Source: Pseudomonas citronellolis (GTDB taxonomy: Bacteria > Pseudomonadota > Gammaproteobacteria > Pseudomonadales > Pseudomonadaceae). From it: 64,000 bases of DNA. This document shows positions 39,339 through 50,351 of this stretch, one piece after another (positions within the stretch are counted from its first letter, which is position 1; the number at the start of each line of letters is the position of its first letter). The DNA lies in the NCBI RefSeq assembly GCF_900112375.1, contig NZ_FOLS01000031.1, forward strand, positions 33,202 to 97,201. Direction: 5' to 3'. The notes beneath the pieces are model-generated. The model was given only the letters and a program-made list of their open reading frames with translations. It searched no databases and was not told the DNA's origin. The position numbers and the translations under genes were made by a program.

Positions 39339-40135
39339 GCGACGAAAAACCCGAACAGCCCGAAAACGACCAGGAAATGCCGCTGGTCTCGCACCTGACC
39401 GAGCTGCGCACGCGCCTGCTGCGTTGCGTGGTGGCGATCTTCGTGATCTTCATCGGCCTGCTGTACTTCTCGCAGAAGATCTACGCCCTGGCCTCCGCGC
39501 CGCTGCGCCGCTTCCTCCCGGAAGGCGCGACCATGATCGCCATCGACCCGGCGTCGGCGTTCCTCGCGCCGCTGAAGCTGACCATGATCGTCGCCGTGCT
39601 GCTGGCCATGCCGGTGATCCTGGCGCAGATCTGGGGCTTCATCGCCCCCGGCCTGTACAAGCACGAGAAGCGCGTGGCCCTGCCGCTGCTGGCCTCCAGC
39701 GTGGTGCTGTTCTACACCGGCATGGCCTTCGCCTACTTCCTGGTGTTCCCGTTGATGTTCCACTTCTTCCTCGGCCAGGCCCCGGAAGGGGTGACGCCGA
39801 TGACCGACATCAACAGCTACCTGGACTTCCTCACCCTGCTGTTCGCCTTCGGCGTGGCCTTCGAAATCCCCGTGGCTACGGTGCTGCTGGTGTGGATCGG
39901 GGTGGTCGACGTGGCCTACCTGAAGAAGATCCGCCCCTACGTCATCATCGGCTGCTTCGTGGTCGGCATGGTCCTCACCCCGCCGGACCCGATGTCGCAG
40001 ACGCTGCTGGCCGTGCCCATGTGGATGCTGTTCGAGGCCGGGGTGCTGTTCAGTCGATTGATCCGCAAGCGCAACCGCGACGAGGATGCGCAACCCGAAG
40101 AGAAAGGCGACCAGCCGCCAGCGACGCGCCCGTGA
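39335..40135 (+). CDS. tatC: Sec-independent translocase subunit TatC
   Basis: A 266-residue protein with six membrane helices that binds twin-arginine signals. [12 protein letters not shown] near the N terminus and [16 protein letters not shown] with the conserved Phe/Glu are family marks; [17 protein letters not shown] lies near the last helix. It overlaps tatB (ATGA) and the next gene (GTGA). Confidence 0.95.
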   Translation: MSDEKPEQPENDQEMPLVSHLTELRTRLLRCVVAIFVIFIGLLYFSQKIYALASAPLRRFLPEGATMIAIDPASAFLAPLKLTMIVAVLLAMPVILAQIWGFIAPGLYKHEKRVALPLLASSVVLFYTGMAFAYFLVFPLMFHFFLGQAPEGVTPMTDINSYLDFLTLLFAFGVAFEIPVATVLLVWIGVVDVAYLKKIRPYVIIGCFVVGMVLTPPDPMSQTLLAVPMWMLFEAGVLFSRLIRKRNRDEDAQPEEKGDQPPATRP

Positions 40136-40839
40136 ACCTGCTGCTGCTCGACGACGCCGACTTCGTCGCGGCGGACCGCGTATTGCTGCGCGACCGCCGC
40201 CTCACCCACCTGCACGAAGTGCACCGCGCCGAAAGCGGCGACAGCCTGCGCGTCGGCCGCCTGGGCGGGCTGATGGGCGAAGGCCGCCTGCTGAGCCTTT
40301 CCCGCGACGAGGCGGAGCTGCAGGTGAGCTTCACCCAGGCGCCGCCGGCCAAGCTGCCGCTGACCCTGCTGCTGGCCCTGCCGCGGCCGAAGATGCTCCG
40401 CCGCGTGCTGCAGACCGTGGCCGCCATGGGCGTGCCGCGCCTGGTGCTGCTGAACAGCTACCGGGTGGAGAAGAGCTTCTGGCAGACGCCCTTCCTGGAA
40501 CCCGCGGCCATCCGCGAACAGCTGGTCCTGGGCCTGGAGCAGGCCCGCGACACCGTGCTGCCGGAAGTGACCATCGAAAAGCGCTTCAAGCCCTTCGTCG
40601 AAGACCGCCTACCGGCTCTGGCCGCCGGCAGCCTGGGGCTGATCGGCCACCCCGGGCCCTGGCCGGACTGCCCGCGCGCGGTCGAGCAGGCCGTGACACT
40701 GGCCATCGGCCCCGAGGGCGGCTGGATTCCCTACGAGGTCGAGAAACTGCGCGAGGCCGGGCTGGCCCCGGTGCAACTGGGCGAGCGCATCCTGCGCGTG
40801 GAAACCGCGGTCACCGCCCTGCTGGCCCGACTGTTCTGA
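40132..40839 (+). CDS. RsmE-family rRNA methyltransferase, paralogue 1
   Basis: A 235-residue SPOUT-class RNA methyltransferase (RsmE family, m3U1498 of 16S rRNA). The SAM-binding trefoil knot is formed by [24 protein letters not shown] and [20 protein letters not shown] second RsmE-family gene lies at 56804-57523; which one modifies U1498 is unclear. Starts with GTG at 40132, overlapping the tatC stop by four bases (GTGA). Confidence 0.85.
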   Translation: MNLLLLDDADFVAADRVLLRDRRLTHLHEVHRAESGDSLRVGRLGGLMGEGRLLSLSRDEAELQVSFTQAPPAKLPLTLLLALPRPKMLRRVLQTVAAMGVPRLVLLNSYRVEKSFWQTPFLEPAAIREQLVLGLEQARDTVLPEVTIEKRFKPFVEDRLPALAAGSLGLIGHPGPWPDCPRAVEQAVTLAIGPEGGWIPYEVEKLREAGLAPVQLGERILRVETAVTALLARLF

Positions 40840-40898
40840 CCCGCGGCGCCGCGGCAGTCCCCAACGGGGCTCTTCGGTCAGAAATTTACTAAAGAAAT

Positions 40899-40925
40899 TT
40901 CAGATTCGTGTCGCCTCGCCGATAT
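40899..40925 (+). promoter_or_regulatory. FliA (sigma-28)-type promoter of chemoreceptor 1
   Basis: TTCAG (40899-40903), 14-bp spacer, GCCGATAT (40918-40925). The -10 matches the FliA GCCGATAA element; the -35 is weaker than TCAAG. Confidence 0.55.
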
Positions 40926-40997
40926 GACAGGCATTGGTCAATCGGCGGCCGCCCCCGCGGCAGCCGCAGCCCCATCGTCCCCTGGAGCGCCGCGTTC

Positions 40998-42911
40998 ATG
41001 TCCCGCTGGTTCAGCAATCTCACGGTCAACTGGAAACTCGCCATCGGCTTCGGCCTGGTGCTGCTGCTCACCCTGCTCATCGCGCTGACCGGCGCGCTCA
41101 ACCTGAACAGCCTGATATCCCGGGGCGACAAGATCGGCGAAATCTCCAAGCTGCTCGCCATGACCAAGGACCTGCGCACCACCCGCCTGAAATACCAGTC
41201 CAGCCGCACCGCGGAAGACGCCAAGCTGGTGGAACAGAGCATCAACGAGCTGGACCAGCAGCAACAGCGCGTCGGCCAGTTGCTCGTCGCCTCCTCGGAC
41301 CTGGAGAAGGTCGAGCGGCAACGCCAGCTCACCAGCCAGTACCGCACCCTGTTCAAAGGCCTGCACAAGTCCTTCGACAGCCGCGACAGCGCGCGCAAGA
41401 CACTGATCCGCAAGGCTTCGGTGGTCACCCAGGGGCTGGAACTGGTGGAGCAGCACCTGGTGGAGAGCGGCAGCGTCGACTCCCTCAAGGCCATCGCCGA
41501 CGTCTCCGAGCTGGGCCGCCAGCTGATGGACGCCCGCTTCCAGGTGCTCAGCTACACCGCCAACGAAGACCCCAGCCTCGAACAGGGCGCGATCAGCGCC
41601 CTGGAGCAGGTCACCGCCACCGTGGAACAGCACGCCCAGGCCGCCGTGCCGGAGCAGCAGGCCAACTACCAGGCCGTGGTGAACGCCCTGCGCGACTACC
41701 GCAAGGCGCTGGACCGCTACCGCAACGAAGTCAACAACAGCCAGCAGGCGCGCAACCAGATGCGCGACAGCGGCCTGCTGATCGAGAAACTCAGCGCCGA
41801 ACTGAGCGACGGCCAGACGGCCAAGCGCGATGAAGACGCCAGCCAGGCCAGGCAACTGCTGGCCCTGGCCTCGCTGCTGGTCCTGGTGCTGGGCGTGCTG
41901 GCGGCCTGGCTGATCACCCGGCAGATCGTCCTGCCGCTGCGCCAGTCGCTGGCCGCCGCCGCGCGCATCGCCGACGGCGACCTCAGCCAGGAACTGCGCG
42001 TCGAGCGCCGCGACGAGCTGGGTCAGTTGCAGGCCAGCATGCAGCGCATGAGCCAGTCGCTGCGCGAGCTGATCGGCCGCATCCACGACGGCGTCACCCA
42101 GATCGCCAGCGCCGCGGAGGAACTCTCGGCGGTCACCGAGCAGACCAGCGCCGGGGTGAACAACCAGAAGAGCGAGACCGACCAGGTGGCCACGGCCATG
42201 ACCGAGATGGCCACCACCGTGCTGGAAGTGGCGCGCAACGCCGAGGAAGCCTCGGAAGCCGCCAGCGCCGCGGACCGCGAGGCCGGCGCCGGCGCCCAGG
42301 CGGTCAGCGAGGCGGTCGGGCAGATGGACCGCCTGGCCGGCGAGGTCGGCCGCTCCAACGAGGCGGTGCAGCAACTCAAGCGCGAGAGCGAGAAGATCGG
42401 CAGCGTGCTCGACGTGATCAAGGCGGTGGCCGAGCAGACCAACCTGCTGGCCCTCAACGCCGCCATCGAAGCGGCCCGCGCCGGCGACGCCGGGCGCGGC
42501 TTCGCCGTGGTCGCCGACGAGGTGCGCGCCCTGGCCCGGCGCACCCAGCAGTCCACCGAGGAGATCGAGGAACTGATCGCCGGCCTGCACAGCGGCACCC
42601 AGCAGGCCGTGCAGCGCATGGAGAGCAGCCGCGAACTCACCGACAACACCCTGGAACTGGCGCGCCGCGCCGGCGAGCGGCTGGAGGCCATCACCCGCAC
42701 CGTCTCCGGCATCCAGTCGATGAACCAGCAGATCGCCGCCGCCGCCGAGCAACAGAGCGCGGTGGCCGAGGAGATCAACCGCAGCGTGCTCAGCGTGCGC
42801 GACATCTCCGAGCAGACCGCCGCCGCCAGCGAGGAAACCGCCGCCTCCAGCGTCGAGCTGGCGCGCCTGGGCACCGAGCTGCAGGGCCTGGTCGGCCGTT
42901 TCCGCCTCTGA
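40998..42911 (+). CDS. Methyl-accepting chemotaxis protein with a long periplasmic sensor (McpK-like)
   Basis: A 637-residue chemoreceptor. It has one transmembrane helix (~11-34), a periplasmic domain of ~250 residues (~35-290, all helical, the size of an HBM sensor), a second transmembrane helix (~295-315), a HAMP domain and a signalling domain. The hairpin tip has [46 protein letters not shown]. In P. aeruginosa the homologue in this position, McpK, senses alpha-ketoglutarate; the ligand here is not proven. No C-terminal CheR-tether pentapeptide is seen. A FliA-type promoter precedes it. Confidence 0.88.
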   Translation: MSRWFSNLTVNWKLAIGFGLVLLLTLLIALTGALNLNSLISRGDKIGEISKLLAMTKDLRTTRLKYQSSRTAEDAKLVEQSINELDQQQQRVGQLLVASSDLEKVERQRQLTSQYRTLFKGLHKSFDSRDSARKTLIRKASVVTQGLELVEQHLVESGSVDSLKAIADVSELGRQLMDARFQVLSYTANEDPSLEQGAISALEQVTATVEQHAQAAVPEQQANYQAVVNALRDYRKALDRYRNEVNNSQQARNQMRDSGLLIEKLSAELSDGQTAKRDEDASQARQLLALASLLVLVLGVLAAWLITRQIVLPLRQSLAAAARIADGDLSQELRVERRDELGQLQASMQRMSQSLRELIGRIHDGVTQIASAAEELSAVTEQTSAGVNNQKSETDQVATAMTEMATTVLEVARNAEEASEAASAADREAGAGAQAVSEAVGQMDRLAGEVGRSNEAVQQLKRESEKIGSVLDVIKAVAEQTNLLALNAAIEAARAGDAGRGFAVVADEVRALARRTQQSTEEIEELIAGLHSGTQQAVQRMESSRELTDNTLELARRAGERLEAITRTVSGIQSMNQQIAAAAEQQSAVAEEINRSVLSVRDISEQTAAASEETAASSVELARLGTELQGLVGRFRL

Positions 42912-42924
42912 GCCCTCCCCCTCC

Positions 42925-42948
42925 GGCCCGCCGTCCTGGCGGGCCTTT
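42925..42948 (+). terminator. Terminator between the two chemoreceptors
   Basis: GGCCCGCC (42925-42932), loop gtcct, GGCGGGCC (42938-42945) then TTT. It lies 14 nt after the first receptor gene, upstream of the promoter of the second. Confidence 0.7.
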
Positions 42949-42979
42949 GCCGACGTACGAAAAATTACGAATTTGGCAC

Positions 42980-43006
42980 TGAAGTTTCAGACAAAATCGC
43001 CGATAA
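42980..43006 (+). promoter_or_regulatory. FliA (sigma-28)-type promoter of chemoreceptor 2
   Basis: TGAAG (42980-42984), 14-bp spacer, GCCGATAA (42999-43006), a full -10 match to the FliA consensus. It lies 124 nt before the ATG. The first receptor has the same spacing. Confidence 0.7.
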
Positions 43007-43130
43007 GCTTTGACGCACACAGATGCGTCCCGAAAAAGTCCCTCGCCTGCACGACAAGAAGAACGACAAAACAGCCTGCATTTCCGGCTTCGGGCCCGTC
43101 CCGCGGCCTCGTCTGCCTGGAGTATTCGAC

Positions 43131-44705
43131 ATGTACGATTGGCTGGTCCTTCAGCTCGGCCGCATGAACGTCAGCCTCAAGCTCACCGTGGGCTTCGGCA
43201 TCTGCCTGCTGCTGACCCTGCTGGTGTTGCTCGTCGGCATCCAGGGCCTGAACGAACAGGGCGCCTACAGCGAACGCCTGACGCACATCGGCCAGCTCGA
43301 CGGCGGCGCCCGCCAGGCGGAACTGGCGCGCCTGCGCTACCAGCTCGAAGGCAGCGCGGAGCAGGCCCAGCGCCTGCGTTCGGTACTGGGCGAGCTGCAG
43401 GCCGGCAGCGAACGCCTGGCCCGCGACGGCTTCGCCGGGCCCCGTCTCGACGCCTTGCGCCAGGCCCTTGCCGACTACGCCCAGGCCGCCGACGACCTGC
43501 TGCGCGCCGACGCACAACAGCGCAGCCAGGCCAACTCCGGCCTCGACAGCCGTGCCGAAGCCCTGTTCCGCGCCAGCGGCGCCCTGTTCGAAGAAGGGCT
43601 GCAGCAGCGCGACGCGGCGGCCAGCCAGGCGCAATGGCACCAGGCGCTGACCGCCCTGTTCGCGCTGCTCTTCGGCGCCCTCTCGGTGTGGGCGATCAAC
43701 CGCCAGATCGTCCGCCCGCTGCACGAATCCCTCGAATTGGCCGAACACATCGCCCAGGGCGATCTGTCCCGCGACCTGGGCGGCGACCTGCACCTGCAGC
43801 GCCGCGACGAGCTGGGCCAGCTGCAACGCACCATGCTGCGCATGCGCGACAGCCTGGGCGAGCTGATCGGCCACATCGGCGGCAGCGTCGGTCAGTTGGC
43901 CACCGCCGCCGACGAGCTGTCGGCGGTCACCGAGCAGACCCGCGCCGGCGTCGACAGCCAGCGCCTGGAAACCGAGCAGGTGGCCAGCGCCATCGAGGAA
44001 ATGGCCGCCACCGTGCAGGAAGTGGCGCGCAACGCCGAGCAGGCCTCCGGCACCGCCCGCCAGGCCGACGCCCAGGCCCGCGACGGCGAGCAGGTGGTCG
44101 GCCAGGCCATCGCCCGCATCGACCAGCTGGCCGCCGAGGTGGAACGCTCCACCCAGGCCATGGCGCGCCTGCGCGGCGACAGCGGGAAGATCGGCAGCGT
44201 GCTCGACGTGATCAAGTCGGTGGCTGAGCAGACCAACCTGCTGGCCCTCAACGCCGCCATCGAAGCGGCCCGCGCCGGCGAGGCCGGGCGCGGCTTCGCG
44301 GTGGTCGCCGACGAAGTGCGCGCGCTGGCCCAGCGCACCCAGCAGTCCACCGCCGAGATCGAGGCGCTGATCGCCGCCCTGCAGCGCGGCGCCGAGGACG
44401 CCGCGCAATGCATGGACGACAGCCGCGAGCTGACCGGCGACTCGGTCGAGCTGACGCGCCGCGCCGGCGACGCGCTGGCCGCCATCGCCCGCAGCGTGGC
44501 ACAGATCCAGGACATGAACCTGCAGATCGCCTCCGCCGCCGAACAGCAGAGCAGCGTCGCCGCCGAGATCAGCCGCAGCGTCGGCCAGGTCCGCGACATC
44601 GCCGAGCAATCGGCCGCCGCCAGCCAGCAGACCGCCGCCTCGAGCAACGAACTGGCGCGCCTGGGCAGCGACCTGCAGGGCCAGGTCGGGCGCTTCCGCC
44701 TGTAA
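43131..44705 (+). CDS. Methyl-accepting chemotaxis protein with a short periplasmic sensor
   Basis: A 524-residue receptor with the same layout as its neighbour but a sensor region of only about 125 residues (~40-165), the size of a 4-helix-bundle domain or smaller. The HAMP and signalling regions are very similar to those of 40998-42911 ([36 protein letters not shown]); the sensors are not alike. The pair probably arose by tandem duplication followed by sensor replacement or decay. ATG 43131 has GGAG at 8 nt. Ligand unknown. Confidence 0.88.
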   Translation: MYDWLVLQLGRMNVSLKLTVGFGICLLLTLLVLLVGIQGLNEQGAYSERLTHIGQLDGGARQAELARLRYQLEGSAEQAQRLRSVLGELQAGSERLARDGFAGPRLDALRQALADYAQAADDLLRADAQQRSQANSGLDSRAEALFRASGALFEEGLQQRDAAASQAQWHQALTALFALLFGALSVWAINRQIVRPLHESLELAEHIAQGDLSRDLGGDLHLQRRDELGQLQRTMLRMRDSLGELIGHIGGSVGQLATAADELSAVTEQTRAGVDSQRLETEQVASAIEEMAATVQEVARNAEQASGTARQADAQARDGEQVVGQAIARIDQLAAEVERSTQAMARLRGDSGKIGSVLDVIKSVAEQTNLLALNAAIEAARAGEAGRGFAVVADEVRALAQRTQQSTAEIEALIAALQRGAEDAAQCMDDSRELTGDSVELTRRAGDALAAIARSVAQIQDMNLQIASAAEQQSSVAAEISRSVGQVRDIAEQSAAASQQTAASSNELARLGSDLQGQVGRFRL

Positions 44706-44773
44706 CAGGATTGCAGCGGACAGGAAGGCCGCGCATGGGATAGGCTGGGCTCTCGCCCAACCGGAGAGTGACC

Positions 44774-45202
44774 ATGCGCCCGCTGACCATCGACCTCGAC
44801 GAACTCGCCGTCGCCCTCGACACCAGCGACATAGAGCACTACCTGGACCTGGGCAGCGGCCAGGTGGTGCCGCTGCTGAGCGACTCCCCCGACCCGGACC
44901 TGCTGCTCCTGCTGGAGCAGGACCCGGAGCGCCTGCTGCCGATCGAGCCGCTGAGCAGCCGCGAATCCCTGGAACTGATGCGCGACTTCCTCCGCGAGGT
45001 CGGCGAACCCCACGCCTATGCCGCCATGGCCTCGGCCCTGGAAGGCCGCAAGCCGTTCAAGGCCTTCCGCCACGTGCTCATGGGCTACCCGGACCTGCTC
45101 CAGGCCTGGTACGACTACCAGTCTGAACGCCTGCGCGAATGCGCCCTGGACTGGCTGGCCGACCACGACATCCGCCCGGCCGGGCAAGGCGCCGCGTTGT
45201 AG
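44774..45202 (+). CDS. UPF0158 family protein
   Basis: A 142-residue cytosolic protein with ELAVALDTSDIEHYLDLGSGQV and a C-terminal AFRHVLMGYPDLLQAWYDYQSERLRECALDWLADHDI, the UPF0158 pattern. It is acidic and has no known activity. ATG 44774 follows GGAGAG at 7 nt. A homologue sits in the same place beside the chemoreceptor gene in P. aeruginosa. Confidence 0.85.
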   Translation: MRPLTIDLDELAVALDTSDIEHYLDLGSGQVVPLLSDSPDPDLLLLLEQDPERLLPIEPLSSRESLELMRDFLREVGEPHAYAAMASALEGRKPFKAFRHVLMGYPDLLQAWYDYQSERLRECALDWLADHDIRPAGQGAAL

Positions 45203-45742
45203 GGCGTACAACCGTTCGCGGTTGTACGCCAACCGTGCAGGGACGCTCTTCGTAGGATGGGTTGAGCTTGCGATACCCATCGGACCATGGCGATGGGTAT
45301 CGCTCCGCTCAACCCATCCTACGATGTCGACGCAACCCCACCCGTGCCATTCCCCCGTAGGAGCGGACCTTGTCCGCGATGGCCGGACGTCCCGGCGCGA
45401 TTCGCGGATGAGATCCGCTCCTACGCAACCCTACCCACGCCATTCCCCTGTAGGAGCGCGCCCTGCGCGCGATTCGCGGGCAGGGCCCGCTCCTACAATT
45501 CCCGGGAGGCACGATCGTAGGAGCGGACCTTGTCCGCGATAGCCGGACGTCCCGGCGTGATTCGCGGATGAGATCCGCTCCTACGCGACCCCACCCGTGC
45601 CACCCCCTGTAGGAGCGGACTCCGTCCGCGATGGGCCGATCCCATGCACGAAAATCGCGGATAAATCCGCTCCTACGAAAATCGCCGGACTCCACAAACG
45701 AAAACGCCGCCCCGAGGGGCGGCGTTTCCGTGGGCCAGGGCC
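45203..45742. repeat. 540-bp repeat-dense intergenic region
   Basis: No gene is supported. It holds a full GTAGGATGGGTTGAGC inverted repeat (45251-45324) and four inverted REP doublets (45356-45425, 45449-45497, 45516-45585, 45609-45677), then the oprM terminator (45701-45727). The doublets at 45356 and 45516 are almost identical. This gap lies between blocks that are not adjacent in P. aeruginosa PAO1. Confidence 0.88.
45701..45727 (-). terminator. Terminator of the mexA-mexB-oprM operon
   Basis: CGCCGCCCC (45705-45713) pairs with GGGGCGGCG (45716-45724), with AAAA on the left and TTT on the right, 16 nt past the oprM stop. Confidence 0.85.
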
Positions 45743-47191
45743 TCAGCCCTTGGGCTGTGGCTGCGACTGCTTCTGCGCGGTGCTTTCCTGCCAGCCGCCG
45801 CCGAGCGCCTTGTACAGGTTCACCTCGCTGGTGAGCTGGTTCAGGCGGTCGGTGATCAGTTGCTGCTGGGCGCTGAACAGCGAGCGCTGGGCGTCGAGCA
45901 GGGTCAGGTAGTTGTCCACGCCGGTGCGGTAGCGCTTCTCGGCCAGGCGGTAGTAGTCCTCGCTGGCCTTGACCAGGGCGCGCTGGGCGGTCAGCTGCTC
46001 GCCGTAGGTGCCCCGTGCGGCCAGGCCGTCGGCGACTTCCGAGAAGGCGGTCTGGATGGCCTTCTCGTACTGCGCGACGTAGATGTTCTTCTGCACCTTG
46101 GCCAGGTCCAGGCTGGCCTTCAGGCTGCCGGCGTTGAAGATCGGCAGGCTGATGGACGGCTTGAACAGCCAGGTGCCGGAACCCGCGTCGAACAGGCCGG
46201 ACAGGTCCGGGCTCAGGCTGCCGGCGTTGGCGGTCAGGCTGATGCTCGGGAAGAAGGCCGCGCGCGCCGCGCCTATGTTGGCGTTGGCCGCCTTGAGCTG
46301 GTGCTCGGCTTCCAGCACGTCCGGGCGCCGCTGCAGCAGGTCCGAGGGCAGGCCCGCCGGCACCTGGGCCAGCACCTGCTGCTCCAGGTCCATGCCTTGC
46401 GGCAGGTCGGCCGGCACGCCGGAACCCAGCAGCAGGGTCAGGGCGTTCTGGTCCTGGGCCACCAGGCGGGTGTACTGCGCCAGGGTCGCCCGCGCGCTTT
46501 CCACCGAGGTCTGCGCCTGGCGCAGGTCCAGGGCCGAGGCGACGCCGACCTCGTTGCTGCGCTTGGTCAGGTCGTAGGTCTTCTGGTAGGTGGCCAGGGT
46601 GTCGCGGGTCAACTGCAGCTGGGCCTGGTCGGCGCGCAGCGTCAGGTAGGCGTTGGCGACGTTGGCCACCAGCGCGGTCTGGGTGCTGCGGCGCGCCTCT
46701 TCGGTCGCCAGGTATTGCTCGAGGGCCTCATCGCGCAGGCTGCGCAGGCGGCCGAACAGGTCCACTTCCCAGGCGGTGACGCCCAGGGTGGCGCCGTACT
46801 GGCTGCTGATCATGTCGTTGCCGGTGGTCGACACCCGCTCCGGCAGGCGCTGGCGCGAACCGCTCACGTCGGCGCTCACCGCTGGGAACAGCTCGGCACG
46901 CTGGATGCGGTACTGCGCCTGGTAGGCCTCGACGTTCAGCGCGGCGACGCGCAGGTCGCGGTTGTTGTCCAGGGCCACTTCGACCAGGCGGCGCAACTGC
47001 GGGTCGCTGAAGAAGCGCTGCCAGTCGAGGTCCGCGGCGGCGGTCGCGCCGCCGCCCTGGGCGCCGGCATAGGCCGGGCCCTGGGGGTAGGCCTGGGCTA
47101 CCGGCGCCTCGGGGCGCTGGTAGTCCGGGATCAGCGAACAGCCGGACAGCGCGGCGGTCGCCAGGGCCAGGCTGAGTAAGGACTTTCTCAT
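45743..47191 (-). CDS. oprM: RND efflux outer-membrane lipoprotein OprM
   Basis: A 482-residue TolC-like channel (P. aeruginosa OprM is 485). The lipobox LSGC gives Cys18. Repeated coiled-coil regions such as [27 protein letters not shown] and [37 protein letters not shown] form the periplasmic barrel. It begins one base after the mexB stop, so the three genes are one operon. It exports drugs collected by MexB. Confidence 0.94.
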   Translation of the reverse strand: MRKSLLSLALATAALSGCSLIPDYQRPEAPVAQAYPQGPAYAGAQGGGATAAADLDWQRFFSDPQLRRLVEVALDNNRDLRVAALNVEAYQAQYRIQRAELFPAVSADVSGSRQRLPERVSTTGNDMISSQYGATLGVTAWEVDLFGRLRSLRDEALEQYLATEEARRSTQTALVANVANAYLTLRADQAQLQLTRDTLATYQKTYDLTKRSNEVGVASALDLRQAQTSVESARATLAQYTRLVAQDQNALTLLLGSGVPADLPQGMDLEQQVLAQVPAGLPSDLLQRRPDVLEAEHQLKAANANIGAARAAFFPSISLTANAGSLSPDLSGLFDAGSGTWLFKPSISLPIFNAGSLKASLDLAKVQKNIYVAQYEKAIQTAFSEVADGLAARGTYGEQLTAQRALVKASEDYYRLAEKRYRTGVDNYLTLLDAQRSLFSAQQQLITDRLNQLTSEVNLYKALGGGWQESTAQKQSQPQPKG

Positions 47192-47192
47192 A

Positions 47193-50100
47193 TCAATGCC
47201 CCTTCTCGGTGGACGCCTGTTCCTTGGACGCCTTGTCCTTGAACAGGGTGCTGACCACCACGTAGAACAACGGCACCCAGAAGATCGCCAGCACGGTCGC
47301 GGTGACCATGCCGCCGATCACGCCGGTACCAATGGCGTGCTGGCTGCCGGAGCCGGCGCCGCTGGAAATCGCCAGCGGCACCACGCCGAGGATGAACGCC
47401 AGCGAGGTCATGACGATCGGGCGCAGACGCATGCGGCAGGCCTCGATGGCCGCGTCGACGATGTGCTTGCCCTCGCGCTCGTGCAGTTCCTTGGCGAACT
47501 CCACGATGAGGATGGCGTTCTTCGCCGACAGGCCGATGGTGGTGAGCAGGCCGACCTTGAAGAACACGTCGTTGGACAGCCCGCGCATCGAGGTGGCCAG
47601 CAGCGCACCGATGATCCCCAGGGGCACCACCAGCATCACCGAGAACGGGATCGACCAGCTCTCGTACAGCGCCGCCAGGCAGAGGAACACCACGATGGCC
47701 GAGAGCACGAACAGCGAGGTGGTCTGCGAGCCGGCCAGGCGTTCCTCGTAGGACAGGCCGGTCCAGGAGTAGCCGACGCCCTTGGGCAGTTGCTGGACGA
47801 TCTCTTCCACCGCCGCCATGGCCTCGCCGGTACTGCGGCCCGGGGCCGGCTCACCGAGGATTTCCATGGCCGGCACGCCGTTGTAGCGCGCCAGCTTCGG
47901 CGAGCCGTAGGCCCACTTGCCGGTGGCGAAGGCGGTGAAGGGCACCATCTCGCCGCTGCTGTTGCGCACGTACCACTTGGCCAGGTCTTCCGGGCTCATG
48001 CGCGCACCGGGCTCGCCCTGGGCGTACACCTTCTTCACCCGACCGCGGTCGATGAAGTCGTTGATGTACTTCGAACCCCAGGCGATGGAGATGGTGTTGT
48101 TGATGTCCGCCAGCGAAACGCCCAGCGCACTGGCCTTCTCGTCGTCGATCAGCAGTTGGTACTGCGGCTCGTCGTTCAGGCCGTTGGGGCGCACGCGCTG
48201 CAGCACGAGGTTCTGCGCGGCGAGCTGGAGGAACTGGTTGCGCGCCTGCATCAGCGCCTCGTGGCCGACGCCCGCCTGGTCCTGCAGGTAGATGTCGAAA
48301 CCGGTGGCGTTGCCCAGCTCCAGCACCGCCGGCGGGGCGAAGGCGAAGACCATCGCATCCTTGATACTGAAGAAGTAGTGCTGGGCACGCTCGGCCACGG
48401 CGAACACGCTGTTCTCCGAGCCGGGGCGCTCTTCCCAGGGCTTCATCATGATGAAGGCCATGCCCGAGCTCTGGCCGCGGCCGGCGAAGTTGAAGCCGGT
48501 CACGGTGAACACCGAGCTGACCGCCTGGCCTTCCTTGTCCAGCAGGTACTCGCGCATGTGGTCGACCACCTTCTGCGTGCGCTCGGCGGTGGAACCCGGC
48601 GGCGTCTGCACCTGGGCGAAGAGCACGCCCTGGTCCTCGTCGGGGAGGAAGGAGGTGGGGATGCGGGTGAACAGCCAGGCCATGCCGATGACGATGACCA
48701 CGTACAGCAGCAGGTACGGCGAGCGGTGCTTGAGGATCGAGGTCACGCCACGCTCGTAGCCGTGGGTGGTGTCGATGAACTTGCGGTTGAACCAGCCGAA
48801 GAAGCCGCGCTTGTGCTCGCCGTGGTCGCCCTTCTCGATGGGCTTGAGCATGGTGGCGCACAGCGCCGGGGTGAGGATCAGCGCCACCAGCACCGACAGG
48901 GCCATGGCCGAGACGATGGTGATGGAGAACTGCCGGTAGATCACCCCGGTGGAGCCGCCGAAGAAGGCCATCGGCAGGAACACCGCCGAGAGCACCATGG
49001 CGATGCCCACCAGCGCGCCCTGGATCTGGCCCATGGACTTGCGCGCCGCTTCCTTGGGCGGCAGGCCTTCATCGGCCATCACCCGCTCGACGTTCTCCAC
49101 CACCACGATGGCGTCGTCCACCAGGAGGCCGATGGCCAGCACCATGCCGAACATGGTCAGGGTGTTGATCGAGAAGCCGAACGCCGCCAGCACGCCGAAG
49201 GTGCCCAGCAGCACCACCGGCACGGCGATGGTCGGGATCAGGGTGGCACGGAAGTTCTGCAGGAACAGGTACATCACCAGGAACACGAGGAGGATCGCCT
49301 CGCCGAGGGTCTTGACCACTTCATGGATGGAAGCGGAGACCACCGGGGTGGTGTCGTACGGGTAGACCACCTTCATGCCCTCGGGCATGAACTCCTGCAG
49401 GCGGCCGATGGTGGCGCGGATCGCCTTGGCGGTGTCCAGCGCGTTGGCGCCGGTGGCCAGCTTGATGGCGATACCCGAGGCCGGCTTGCCGTTGAACTGC
49501 GCGTTGATGCTGTAGTCCTGGCCGCCGAGCGCCACCCGGGCGACGTCCTTCAGGCGCACCTGGGAGCCGTCGGTGTTGACCTTGAGCAGGATGTCGCCGA
49601 ACTGCTCGGCGGTCTGCAGGCGCGTCTTGCCGATGATGGTCGCGTTGAGCTGCTGCCCCGGCAAGGCGGGCAGGCCGCCCAGCTGGCCGGAGGAGATCTG
49701 CACGTTCTGCGCCTGCACCGCGGTGACGATGTCGTTGGGCGTCAGCTGGTAGCTGTTGAGCTTGGCCGGGTCCAGCCAGATGCGCATGGCGTACTGCGAA
49801 CCGAACACCTGGAAGTCGCCCACGCCCGCGGTCCGCGACAGCGGGTCCTGGATGTTGGAGACGATGTAGTTCGACAGGTCTTCCTTGGTCATGCTGCCGT
49901 CTTCGGAGACGATGCCGACGACCATCAGGAAGTTCTTCACCGCCTTGGTCACGCGGATGCCCTGCTGCTGCACTTCCTGCGGCAACAGCGGCGTGGCCAG
50001 CTGCAGCTTGTTCTGCACCTGGACCTGGGCGATGTCCGGGCTGGTGCCCTGATCGAAGGTCACGGTGATGGTCATGCTGCCGTCGGAGTTGCTCTCCGAG

Positions 50101-50336
50101 GAGATGTAGCGCAGATGGTCGAGACCGTTCATCTGCTGCTCGATCACCTGGACCACCGTATCCTGCACGGTTTCCGCGGAAGCGCCCGGGTAGCTGACCT
50201 GGATGGCGATCGCCGGCGGGGCGATGGCCGGGTACTGGTTCACCGGCAGCGAGAGGATCGACAACCCGCCCGCCAGCATGATCACCAGGGCTATAACCCA
50301 GGCGAAGATAGGCCGGTCAATGAAAAACTTCGACAT
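47193..50336 (-). CDS. mexB: RND multidrug efflux pump MexB
   Basis: A 1047-residue inner-membrane proton/drug antiporter (MexB is 1046). The N terminus [21 protein letters not shown] matches, and the proton-relay pair is Asp-Asp in [17 protein letters not shown] (~residues 407-408). [20 protein letters not shown] and the second-half repeat [19 protein letters not shown] are present. It captures amphiphilic drugs from the periplasm and membrane. It lies 15 nt after mexA. Confidence 0.96.
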   Translation of the reverse strand: MSKFFIDRPIFAWVIALVIMLAGGLSILSLPVNQYPAIAPPAIAIQVSYPGASAETVQDTVVQVIEQQMNGLDHLRYISSESNSDGSMTITVTFDQGTSPDIAQVQVQNKLQLATPLLPQEVQQQGIRVTKAVKNFLMVVGIVSEDGSMTKEDLSNYIVSNIQDPLSRTAGVGDFQVFGSQYAMRIWLDPAKLNSYQLTPNDIVTAVQAQNVQISSGQLGGLPALPGQQLNATIIGKTRLQTAEQFGDILLKVNTDGSQVRLKDVARVALGGQDYSINAQFNGKPASGIAIKLATGANALDTAKAIRATIGRLQEFMPEGMKVVYPYDTTPVVSASIHEVVKTLGEAILLVFLVMYLFLQNFRATLIPTIAVPVVLLGTFGVLAAFGFSINTLTMFGMVLAIGLLVDDAIVVVENVERVMADEGLPPKEAARKSMGQIQGALVGIAMVLSAVFLPMAFFGGSTGVIYRQFSITIVSAMALSVLVALILTPALCATMLKPIEKGDHGEHKRGFFGWFNRKFIDTTHGYERGVTSILKHRSPYLLLYVVIVIGMAWLFTRIPTSFLPDEDQGVLFAQVQTPPGSTAERTQKVVDHMREYLLDKEGQAVSSVFTVTGFNFAGRGQSSGMAFIMMKPWEERPGSENSVFAVAERAQHYFFSIKDAMVFAFAPPAVLELGNATGFDIYLQDQAGVGHEALMQARNQFLQLAAQNLVLQRVRPNGLNDEPQYQLLIDDEKASALGVSLADINNTISIAWGSKYINDFIDRGRVKKVYAQGEPGARMSPEDLAKWYVRNSSGEMVPFTAFATGKWAYGSPKLARYNGVPAMEILGEPAPGRSTGEAMAAVEEIVQQLPKGVGYSWTGLSYEERLAGSQTTSLFVLSAIVVFLCLAALYESWSIPFSVMLVVPLGIIGALLATSMRGLSNDVFFKVGLLTTIGLSAKNAILIVEFAKELHEREGKHIVDAAIEACRMRLRPIVMTSLAFILGVVPLAISSGAGSGSQHAIGTGVIGGMVTATVLAIFWVPLFYVVVSTLFKDKASKEQASTEKGH

Positions 50337-50351
50337 TGCGAAACCCCTTGG

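Noticed and set aside
45203..45742. CRISPR-like spacing of repeats
   Set aside because: The repeats are inverted REP doublets of several subtypes with unequal spacing and no constant spacer length; no cas gene is present.
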